The notes under the pieces are model-generated. The model was not told the DNA's origin. It saw nothing but the letters and a program-made list of their open reading frames with translations, and made no database searches. The position numbers and the translations under genes are program-made. Below are positions 1 through 5,483 of a stretch of 9,351 nt of DNA, in pieces; the first letter of the stretch is position 1; every line of letters begins with the position of its first letter. This stretch comes from Patescibacteria group bacterium. Its GTDB lineage: Bacteria > Patescibacteriota > Minisyncoccia > Phycocordibacterales > PALSA-1337. Location: assembly GCA_028871265.1 (NCBI GenBank), contig JAGWNR010000017.1, positions 1-9,351 of the forward strand, written 5' to 3'.

Positions 1-1
1 A

Positions 2-265
2 CAAGACGGAAAAGGAGAAAAATTTTTGAGACCGGTTTTGATACTAAAAAAACTAAGTCCAAATACATTTGTCGGGCTACCGTTAACTCTAAAAACAAGA
101 CAGCACCGCTATTTTCTTGATTGCCACGCCATGGACAAAGTAAGAAGACAAGTCCTGCTATCGCAATTGATAACTTTTGACATAAAAAGATTGCATGAAC
201 GCATGACGGTCGTCGGTGAAGACACATTTACAATAATAAGAAAAGCGGTCAGGAATTTATTCTGA
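2..265 (+). CDS. PemK/MazF-family toxin, 5'-truncated by window edge
   Basis: The reading frame is open from base 2 to a TGA at 263-265, giving 87 visible residues; the start lies outside the window. The visible part begins QDGKGEKFLRPVLILKK, which matches the strand and loop region after the first beta strands of PemK/MazF endoribonucleases. It continues with GLPLT and then the QVLLSQLITFDIKRL segment, the conserved region in which PemK proteins carry the serine-containing LSQ(I/L)RT(F/L)D motif. A TTG at 26 could be read as a start, but the similarity upstream argues that the gene is longer. Known members cleave mRNA as the toxin of a type II toxin-antitoxin pair. The antitoxin would be expected upstream, outside the window, so pairing cannot be checked. 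In CPR genomes such proteins also occur without an obvious partner. Confidence 0.8.
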   Translation, partial: QDGKGEKFLRPVLILKKLSPNTFVGLPLTLKTRQHRYFLDCHAMDKVRRQVLLSQLITFDIKRLHERMTVVGEDTFTIIRKAVRNLF

Positions 266-275
266 CTGCTTTTCT
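239..275 (+). terminator. Intrinsic terminator-like hairpin overlapping the toxin stop codon
   Basis: A 14-bp stem (239-252 with 262-275, one G-U pair) closes a 9-base loop. The left arm starts AGAAAAGC and the right arm ends GCTTTTCT, so the T-run lies in the 3' arm and the A-run in the 5' arm, the form of a compact, possibly bidirectional terminator. The TGA stop of the toxin gene sits at the start of the right arm, so the terminator is built into the last codons. It separates the toxin gene from comF. Confidence 0.65.
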
Positions 276-298
276 GCACAAAACATTATCTTGATCTA

Positions 299-316
299 GC
301 GATTCGCATGAATCGC
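299..316 (+). repeat. Small perfect hairpin in the toxin-comF gap
   Basis: GCGATTC at 299-305 pairs with GAATCGC at 310-316 around a GCAT loop. There is no T-run after it, so it is not a terminator. It lies in the 120-bp leader of the ComF gene and could be part of a 5' UTR structure; no function is assigned. Confidence 0.35.
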
Positions 317-370
317 CGGAGCCCGAAGGCCATGTATTAAAAGTATAGCAAAAAATATTATTTTTTGTCA

Positions 371-375
371 AGGAG
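371..375 (+). promoter_or_regulatory. Shine-Dalgarno site of the ComF gene
   Basis: AGGAG lies 10 bases before the ATG at 386. It supports that start and contrasts with the two downstream cassette genes at 2702 and 4673, which have no recognisable site. Confidence 0.7.
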
Positions 376-385
376 TAAAAATTAA

Positions 386-1021
386 ATGAAAATTTTAAAA
401 GAAATACTACTAATAATATTTGATTTCATTTTTCCGCGGCGCGATGATGACGCGGCAATAGTGAATTTGTCACCGAAAAAATTTTACGCGACGGTGCCAC
501 GTTGGAATGAAGAGGCATATCCGAACATCCAAGCAATCTTTCATTACCAACATCCGCAAGCAATGGCCATGGTAAAGGAAATTAAAAGTTTTAAAAGTCG
601 ACATGGCGCGGCAATCGCCGGTTATGCTTTGGCCAAAAAAATTGACCAGCTGGAAATTCACTCGGCGATATTGGTACCGATTCCCCTCTCCAAAAAGCGC
701 CGCAAGGAACGCGGCTACAATCAATGCGAGTTGGTGCTCCGATCATTGTCACCGCAATTTTTGCAAGAGCGAGACTTAGAGATACGCACAGATCTACTAG
801 AGCGCGTCAAAGACAGTCCGAAATCGGCCCTCCAAGGTCGCGCTGGTCGCATCGCTGCCGCCACCGGCATTTTCACCGCTACATGCGACCTATCTGCCGA
901 AAGCCGACCTATCATCATTATCGACGACGTAGTCACAACAGGCAGTACCATGACAGCGGCAATGGAGACATTGCGCCAAGCCGGCACAAAAAATGTCAGT
1001 GGTATTGCGATCAGTCATTAG
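386..1021 (+). CDS. comF: ComF family phosphoribosyltransferase-like protein
   Basis: This 211-residue protein has the two ComF hallmarks. The first is VPIPLSKKRRKERGYNQ (about 97-113), where an RRxxRGYNQ segment follows a VPIP turn. The second is the PRPP-binding loop IIIIDDVVTTGST (176-188) with Asp180, Asp181 and the TTGST phosphate loop. ComF proteins have a type I phosphoribosyltransferase fold and are associated with DNA uptake (Com system) in Gram-positive models; the substrate is not firmly known. The usual N-terminal CxxC zinc finger is absent: after a hydrophobic start (LLIIFDFIFPRR) there is a charged stretch without cysteines. The start ATG is supported by AGGAG at 371-375. The next gene begins 77 bp downstream after a region with its own TATAAT, so cotranscription is uncertain. 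The symbol is given by family only. Confidence 0.85.
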   Translation: MKILKEILLIIFDFIFPRRDDDAAIVNLSPKKFYATVPRWNEEAYPNIQAIFHYQHPQAMAMVKEIKSFKSRHGAAIAGYALAKKIDQLEIHSAILVPIPLSKKRRKERGYNQCELVLRSLSPQFLQERDLEIRTDLLERVKDSPKSALQGRAGRIAAATGIFTATCDLSAESRPIIIIDDVVTTGSTMTAAMETLRQAGTKNVSGIAISH

Positions 1022-1042
1022 TTTCAATCAATCGAAACCAAT

Positions 1043-1074
1043 TGTGGATAAGTGTCGGGAAATCGTGTGGAAAA
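1043..1074 (+). promoter_or_regulatory. Pair of DnaA-box-like sites upstream of the cupin gene
   Basis: TGTGGATAA at 1043-1051 is the exact complement of the consensus DnaA box TTATCCACA. TGTGGAAAA at 1066-1074 is the same 9-mer with one change. Both have the same orientation, with starts 23 bp apart (about two helical turns), in the ComF-cupin gap. They could bind DnaA as a regulator of the cassette promoter. There are too few for an origin, and chance or another regulator cannot be excluded. Confidence 0.35.
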
Positions 1075-1079
1075 GAAGG

Positions 1080-1085
1080 TATAAT
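1080..1085 (+). promoter_or_regulatory. Candidate -10 element (TATAAT) of the mannose cassette
   Basis: A perfect TATAAT ends 13 bases before the cupin ATG at 1099, so transcription would start near 1092 and leave a leader of only about 7 bases. No good -35 is visible at the right spacing (positions 1056-1063 are GA-rich), so activation by a factor bound at the DnaA-box-like sites just upstream is possible. This is inference from sequence only. Confidence 0.4.
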
Positions 1086-1098
1086 TGGGCAAAGGCCG

Positions 1099-1452
1099 AT
1101 GACACAAACTCCAACCTCCTATCGCGAAGAACGGCCGTGGGGTTCATTTGAACGTTTTACTTTAAACGAACCTTGTACGGTCAAAATCATTACGGTAAAA
1201 GCCGGTGAAGCATTTAGCCTGCAGAAACACGCCGACAGAGACGAGTGGTGGAAAATCATTTCCGGCGACGGTACCATCGAACTGGGCGAGGTCAAAGAGC
1301 CGCTAGAGGTCGGCGCAAAATATTTTGTGCCGCGTGGCACATTGCATCGGATAACGGCCGGACAGTCGGCGGTCGTGTTTCTGGAAATTGCATTTGGCGA
1401 TTTTAGCGAGGACGATATTGTCCGAGTCAACGATCGCTACGGACGATCATGA
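1099..1452 (+). CDS. Type II mannose-6-phosphate isomerase-like cupin
   Basis: This single-domain cupin of 117 residues corresponds in length and sequence to the stand-alone C-terminal isomerase domain of ManC/AlgA (MannoseP_isomer, PF01050). Those domains interconvert fructose-6-P and mannose-6-P using a metal ion. Visible marks are the ERPWGSFE opening (11-18), the first cupin motif GEAFSLQKHADRDEWW (36-51) with Gln42, His44 and Glu49, the SGDGTI turn (55-60), and FVPRGTLHRI (76-85) with His83. The second metal histidine of ManC-type HxHRxE is Asp46 here. The frame runs open upstream through comF, but similarity begins at this ATG. AAAGG at 1091-1095 is a rather close ribosome site. The stop overlaps the next start as ATGA (1449-1452), so translation is probably coupled to the membrane GH130 gene. 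A sugar-binding cupin without isomerase activity is an alternative. Confidence 0.8.
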   Translation: MTQTPTSYREERPWGSFERFTLNEPCTVKIITVKAGEAFSLQKHADRDEWWKIISGDGTIELGEVKEPLEVGAKYFVPRGTLHRITAGQSAVVFLEIAFGDFSEDDIVRVNDRYGRS

Positions 1453-2594
1453 ACGACTGGTACACTCTGGCTTTCATACATTTTATTGCCGTAGCGGCGG
1501 TGGCGGTTATTGTGTTGGCCTTGCTCTGGGAAATTTTGCGGCTATTCTTTCGATTGCGCAAAAGATCGGCGGTGCGCAAACAGTTGGCGTTGATGCGGTC
1601 CGAAAAAAATCCGATCATGTCGCCGAATCGGCAATTGCTCTGGCAATTAGAAGGAACTTTTAATCCCGGCGCCATATTGGATAATGAAGGACGCATTCAT
1701 TTGTTCTATCGAGCCATGGGTTCCGACGGCATTTCGCGCATTGGTCACGCCTCTAGCCGCGATGGTATCCATTTTGACGAGCGATCGCCATATCCCGTGT
1801 TTGTGCCAGTGCGACATTTTGGATTGCCGGATGCGAAAACATTCCGCGGGCCGATGACCTATGATCCCACCTTTTACACTTCCGGCGGCGGTTGGGGCGG
1901 CGCCGAAGATCCGCGTGCTGTCGTTATTGACGGTCGGATATATATCACTTACGTCGCTTTTGAAGGTTGGGACCATGTGAATATGGCGGTCACTTCGATT
2001 GACGAACGCGATCTAAAACATCGTCGTTGGAATTGGAAGAGGCCGGTGCTGTTGTCACCGAAAAGAAACAAAAACTGGGTGCTTTTTCCGGAAAAAATTA
2101 ACGGCAAATTTGCTGTTATTCATGGTTTGACTGATCATGCACACATTGCCTACACCACAAACATAGAACACATGCCGGATGTTAAAAGTATGCCCAATCG
2201 CGATGGTGCGCCGGGTTATGTGGCCAAGGGTCGAGAAAAATTCTGGGATCACTGGACGCGCGGCGCCGGGGCGCCTCCGATACGAACCGATCGTGGTTGG
2301 CTACTATTTTACAACGTGGTCGATCCGCGTGATCCGGGCAAATATAAAATTGGCGCGATGCTTTTGGATATGAACGATCCGTCACACATCACCCACCGTT
2401 CGCCGGAACCGTTGCTTTCGCCGGAGATGCATTATGAAAACGACGGCAAACCCGGCGTGGTTTACGCCTCCGGCGCGGTTGTCAAAGACGGTACGGTATT
2501 TCTGTACTACGGTGCCGGTGATCGACATATCGGGCTTGCGACTTTGCCGCTGCAAACTTTGCTGGAGTGGCTGGAAAAGTATGGAAAAGTATAA
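1449..2594 (+). CDS. Membrane-anchored GH130 family mannoside phosphorylase or glycosidase
   Basis: The protein has 381 residues: one N-terminal membrane helix (about 7-30), then a basic stretch RLFFRLRKR (31-39), then a full GH130 five-bladed propeller domain (about 52-381). GH130 marks are NPIMSP (54-59), TFNPGAI (70-76), LFYRA with Arg88, IGHASSRDGIHF (98-109), EDPR (153-156) holding the expected catalytic acid Asp154, LFPEK (212-216), His225, and the C-terminal SGAVVKDGTVFLYYGAGD block. Arg88, the NKN-LFPEK segment and His225 fall where phosphorylases bind phosphate, so a phosphorylase releasing mannose-1-phosphate is favoured over a hydrolase. By the positive-inside rule the basic flank after the helix puts the enzyme on the cytoplasmic face. 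The start overlaps the cupin stop (ATGA). The last codons, encoding KYGKV, already belong to the repeat region that follows. Linkage and substrate cannot be read from sequence. Confidence 0.85.
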   Translation: MNDWYTLAFIHFIAVAAVAVIVLALLWEILRLFFRLRKRSAVRKQLALMRSEKNPIMSPNRQLLWQLEGTFNPGAILDNEGRIHLFYRAMGSDGISRIGHASSRDGIHFDERSPYPVFVPVRHFGLPDAKTFRGPMTYDPTFYTSGGGWGGAEDPRAVVIDGRIYITYVAFEGWDHVNMAVTSIDERDLKHRRWNWKRPVLLSPKRNKNWVLFPEKINGKFAVIHGLTDHAHIAYTTNIEHMPDVKSMPNRDGAPGYVAKGREKFWDHWTRGAGAPPIRTDRGWLLFYNVVDPRDPGKYKIGAMLLDMNDPSHITHRSPEPLLSPEMHYENDGKPGVVYASGAVVKDGTVFLYYGAGDRHIGLATLPLQTLLEWLEKYGKV

Positions 2595-2694
2595 AGGTAT
2601 AAATGTATTAAGTATAAAAGTATGAAATAATACCAATATCACTTTATGTAGTTTCCATACCTTTATACATTTATACTTAATACTTTTATACTTT
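2578..2694 (+). repeat. Fold-back of short tandem repeats between the two GH130 genes
   Basis: The left arm (about 2588-2627) is a run of 8-base units related to GTATAAAA: AGTATAAA, GGTATAAA, TGTATTAA, GTATAAAA, GTATGAAA. The right arm (2652-2694) carries the same words on the opposite strand, so the two can pair imperfectly around a 24-base AT-rich loop (2628-2651). The repeat begins inside the upstream gene, whose last codons (2578-2591) are repeat units, and it supplies the TAA stop. The right arm also contains TATACA (2664-2669) and TATACT (2687-2692) spaced 17 bp apart, a weak promoter match that would start transcription 2-3 bases before the ATG at 2702. It may be an mRNA-processing or stability element, or a mobile intergenic repeat. 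Confidence 0.7.
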
Positions 2695-2701
2695 AAATAA
2701 C

Positions 2702-4615
2702 ATGTTTACCGTAACTCGCGAAATTGAAAATCCTCTGCTATCGCCGAATGAAAAGCATCCGTGGGAAGCGGCGGCGACTTTCAATTGGTGTCCGGTCAAA
2801 GAAAGTGCTCTGACACATGTCCTATACCGCGCCCTATCACTGCCAGACCTTGTGGACGGCCAGCACCGCAGTGTTTCGGTCATCGGTCACGCCTCATCAA
2901 AGGACGGCATACATTTCACCGGCCGAAAACCATTTATTGTGCCGGAATATGATTTTGAAAAATACGGTTGTGAGGATCCGCGTGTGACCAAACTGGGCTC
3001 GAAATATTATATATTCTACACTGCCCTCTCAAACTATCCATTCAACGCCGATGGTATTCGTGTAGCCATGGCCGTGACCAAAGACTTTAAAAAAATTGAA
3101 AAGAAAGCCCTGGTAACACCATTTAATGCAAAAGCCATGGCGTTGTTTCCAGCCAAAATCGGCAAAAAAATCGCCGCTCTGGTCACAGTAAACACCGACA
3201 AACCACCGGCGGAAATTTGTTATGTCGAGTTTGATAACGAAGATCAGATCACCGATCCGGAATTTTGGAAAAATTGGTACACCAGGATACACGACTTTGC
3301 CCTGCCACTCCGTCGGCGTGACGGCGATCAGATCGAGCTTGGCAGTCCACCGATAAAGACCACGGAGGGCTGGTTGGTATTTTATTCTCACATTCAGCGC
3401 TATGGCATGCCGGGCACAACATTCGGCATCGAAGCGGTACTCCTGGATTTAAATGATCCTCGCAGAATTCTCGGTAGAACCAAAGGATCCATCATGTCTG
3501 CAGAAACTTTTTATGAAAAAGTCGGCCTGGTGCCAAATATTATTTTTCCTTCCGGCGCGCTTGTCAAAGGCTCTGGTGCAAAAAGCGTAGTAGAACTATA
3601 TTATGGTGGTGCAGATACACATTGTGCCATTGCCCGGATCCCACTTGACCAATTACTAAATGCCATCATCCCCGACGGTAGTAAAACTTGTCTAAAGCGT
3701 TCGCCGAAAAATCCCATTCTCATACCGCGAAAAGACATAAATTGGGAAGCGCGCGGTGTTCTCAATCCAGCGACTATCGATCTGAATGGATCAGTACACA
3801 TTCTCTATCGCGCCGTCGACACCGATAACGTTTCGACCATCGGTTATGCACGTAGTGCTGACGGCATCAACATAGACGAGCGCGCCGACAAGCCGATTTA
3901 TATTCCACGCGCCGACTTTGAGCGTCGCGGTTGCGAAGATCCCAGGCTCTCAAAAATTGGCGAGCGCATATTCATGGTCTACACCGGTTATGACGGCAAT
4001 CGACCGCGCGTGGCCATCACTTCTATTAGCGAAAGTGACTTTTTGGCCAAACAGTGGAATTGGTCGCCACCGGAAGTCATATCGCCAGATTATGCCGATG
4101 ACAAAGACGCTTGTATTTTGCCGGAAAAAATTCAAAACGGCACCGGTGCCCACGGCAAAGAATATTTGATACTGCATCGTGTTTCAAATAATATTTGCGG
4201 CGATTTTGTACCAACCTTGGATTTTTCCAAACAAAAAATCGACAAATGCATAGACATTTTGGCGCCGCGACCGGGCATGTGGGATGGTTGGAAGGTCGGC
4301 ATTTCCGCACCGCCAATAAAGACGAAAAAAGGCTGGCTGCTCATTTATCACGGCGTCTCGACGACACCGACCTATCGCATTGGCGCGGCTCTGCTAGACC
4401 TCGATGATCCAACAACCGTCATCGCCCGCGCGTCACTGCCAATCCTCGAGCCAATCATGCCATATGAACGCGAAGGCGGACCGGTGCATAATGTAGTCTT
4501 CCCTTGCGGTATGGTTGTGCGAGGTGACACCTTGTACATCTATTACGGCGGCGCCGATTATTGTTCAAACGTGGCGACGGCGAAAATTGATGATATATTG
4601 AACATGTTTGAATGA
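2702..4615 (+). CDS. Double GH130-domain protein
   Basis: The 637 residues contain two complete GH130 propeller domains in tandem, about 1-325 and 335-637; single-domain members are usually 300-400 residues. Domain 1 has NPLLSP (10-15), VLYRA with Arg43, IGHASSKDGIHF, and GCEDPR with EDPR at 91-94. Domain 2 has NPILIP, VLNPATI, ILYRA with Arg370, GCEDPR with EDPR at 412-415, LPEK (473-476) and LHR with His492. Domain 2 keeps the residues expected for phosphate binding. Domain 1 does not: LFPEK has become LFPAK (148-152) and the IHG/LHR histidine is replaced in a LVTVN segment. Its TFNP motif is also TFNW. Domain 1 may therefore be a hydrolase-like, glycan-binding or regulatory copy. There is no signal peptide or membrane helix, so it should be cytoplasmic. 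No Shine-Dalgarno site precedes the ATG, but similarity starts right after it. Confidence 0.85.
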   Translation: MFTVTREIENPLLSPNEKHPWEAAATFNWCPVKESALTHVLYRALSLPDLVDGQHRSVSVIGHASSKDGIHFTGRKPFIVPEYDFEKYGCEDPRVTKLGSKYYIFYTALSNYPFNADGIRVAMAVTKDFKKIEKKALVTPFNAKAMALFPAKIGKKIAALVTVNTDKPPAEICYVEFDNEDQITDPEFWKNWYTRIHDFALPLRRRDGDQIELGSPPIKTTEGWLVFYSHIQRYGMPGTTFGIEAVLLDLNDPRRILGRTKGSIMSAETFYEKVGLVPNIIFPSGALVKGSGAKSVVELYYGGADTHCAIARIPLDQLLNAIIPDGSKTCLKRSPKNPILIPRKDINWEARGVLNPATIDLNGSVHILYRAVDTDNVSTIGYARSADGINIDERADKPIYIPRADFERRGCEDPRLSKIGERIFMVYTGYDGNRPRVAITSISESDFLAKQWNWSPPEVISPDYADDKDACILPEKIQNGTGAHGKEYLILHRVSNNICGDFVPTLDFSKQKIDKCIDILAPRPGMWDGWKVGISAPPIKTKKGWLLIYHGVSTTPTYRIGAALLDLDDPTTVIARASLPILEPIMPYEREGGPVHNVVFPCGMVVRGDTLYIYYGGADYCSNVATAKIDDILNMFE

Positions 4616-4662
4616 TATAAAATAGAATTAAGAATAATACAATCATTCATTTTCTTAAATCT
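4610..4662 (+). repeat. AT-rich imperfect inverted repeat before the phosphomannomutase gene
   Basis: AGAATTAAGAATA (4624-4636) can pair with TTTTCTTAAATCT (4650-4662), 11 of 13 positions. Alternatively GAATGAT (4610-4616, covering the GH130 stop) pairs with ATCATTC (4642-4648). In style it resembles the fold-back at 2578-2694, but in AT-rich DNA such pairings are less significant. It fills most of the 57-bp gap before the ATG at 4673, which has no Shine-Dalgarno site. Confidence 0.3.
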
Positions 4663-4672
4663 TTAATCTAAA

Positions 4673-5440
4673 ATGAATCCTTATGCAAAAAAATCTCTGA
4701 TTATTTTCGACCTCGATGGTACACTGGCCGAGAGCAAACAACCAATGGACGCCGAAATGGCGGAGCTTTTGGACAAACTGCTAGAGAAAAAACATATAGC
4801 CATTATTTCCGGCGGTTCCTTTGCGCAATTTGAAAAGCAATTTTTGCCGGCAGTCGAACATACGCCGAATGCCTTTCAAAATTTTTCAAATTTGTATTTA
4901 TTACCGGCTTCAGGCTCGGCCATGTATGACTGGAAAAAGAAAAAGTGGATCAAGGAATACTCGCACGATCTTTCGACTGCAGAAAAACAGAAAATCCGCG
5001 ATGCTTTTGAAATCGCTCTAGCCAAAGTCGGCGAAAAAACGCCGGAAAAATTATATGGCGAACAGCTAGAAGATCGTGGTAGTCAAATGACTTTTTCCGC
5101 TCTCGGTCAAGCGGCGCCAATAACCGTCAAAGCGACTTGGGATCCAACCGAGAAGCGCCGTCTAGCCATTGCGGCGCAGTTGCAAAAACTCCTACCGGAA
5201 TTTTCTATCGGTATCGGCGGCATGACCTCGATCGACGTGACCAAATCCGGCATCGACAAAGCTTTCGGTGTAGCCGAGCTCTCGCGACAGACGGCAATAC
5301 CGATTGATCAAATGCTCTATGTCGGCGATGCCCTGTTCCCCGGCGGCAACGATTATGCGGCACGCAAAAGTGGTGTTGAATGTTTCGAGGTTGCCCACAC
5401 CGGCGACACCAAAAAACTGATCCAAAAAATTATTGGTTAG
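4673..5440 (+). CDS. HAD-IIB phosphomannomutase, eukaryotic PMM2-like
   Basis: This is a 255-residue HAD-superfamily protein with a IIB cap. Motif I is IIFDLDGTLAES with nucleophile Asp13 and acid/base Asp15. Motif II is ISGGS (45-49). Lys196 lies in the GIDKAFG segment, and motif IV is GDALFPGGND (218-227). The IGGMTSIDV...GIDK and GDALFPGGND blocks closely follow the IGGQISFDV...GWDK and GDKTMPGGND blocks of human PMM2, and the length is similar (246). PMM2-type enzymes interconvert mannose-6-P and mannose-1-P. Most bacteria use the unrelated ManB/AlgC fold for this step. Lying last in the cassette, it would join the Man-1-P released by GH130 phosphorolysis to the cupin isomerase. A HAD-IIB sugar phosphatase is the main alternative. 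It converges on the ATPase gene with only 43 bp between the stops and no clear terminator. Confidence 0.8.
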   Translation: MNPYAKKSLIIFDLDGTLAESKQPMDAEMAELLDKLLEKKHIAIISGGSFAQFEKQFLPAVEHTPNAFQNFSNLYLLPASGSAMYDWKKKKWIKEYSHDLSTAEKQKIRDAFEIALAKVGEKTPEKLYGEQLEDRGSQMTFSALGQAAPITVKATWDPTEKRRLAIAAQLQKLLPEFSIGIGGMTSIDVTKSGIDKAFGVAELSRQTAIPIDQMLYVGDALFPGGNDYAARKSGVECFEVAHTGDTKKLIQKIIG

Positions 5441-5483
5441 ACAATTGATCGTAAGCTAATAAACCACGCAAAAGTACAAAGCG

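Noticed and set aside
724..1098. Upstream extension of the cupin reading frame through comF
   Set aside because: The extension is an out-of-frame reading of the comF coding sequence, rich in Arg and His with no family match; cupin similarity starts at the ATG at 1099.
5434..5466. Terminator between the convergent mutase and ATPase genes
   Set aside because: Only a 5-bp TGGTT/AACCA stem with a long loop and no T-run can be drawn.
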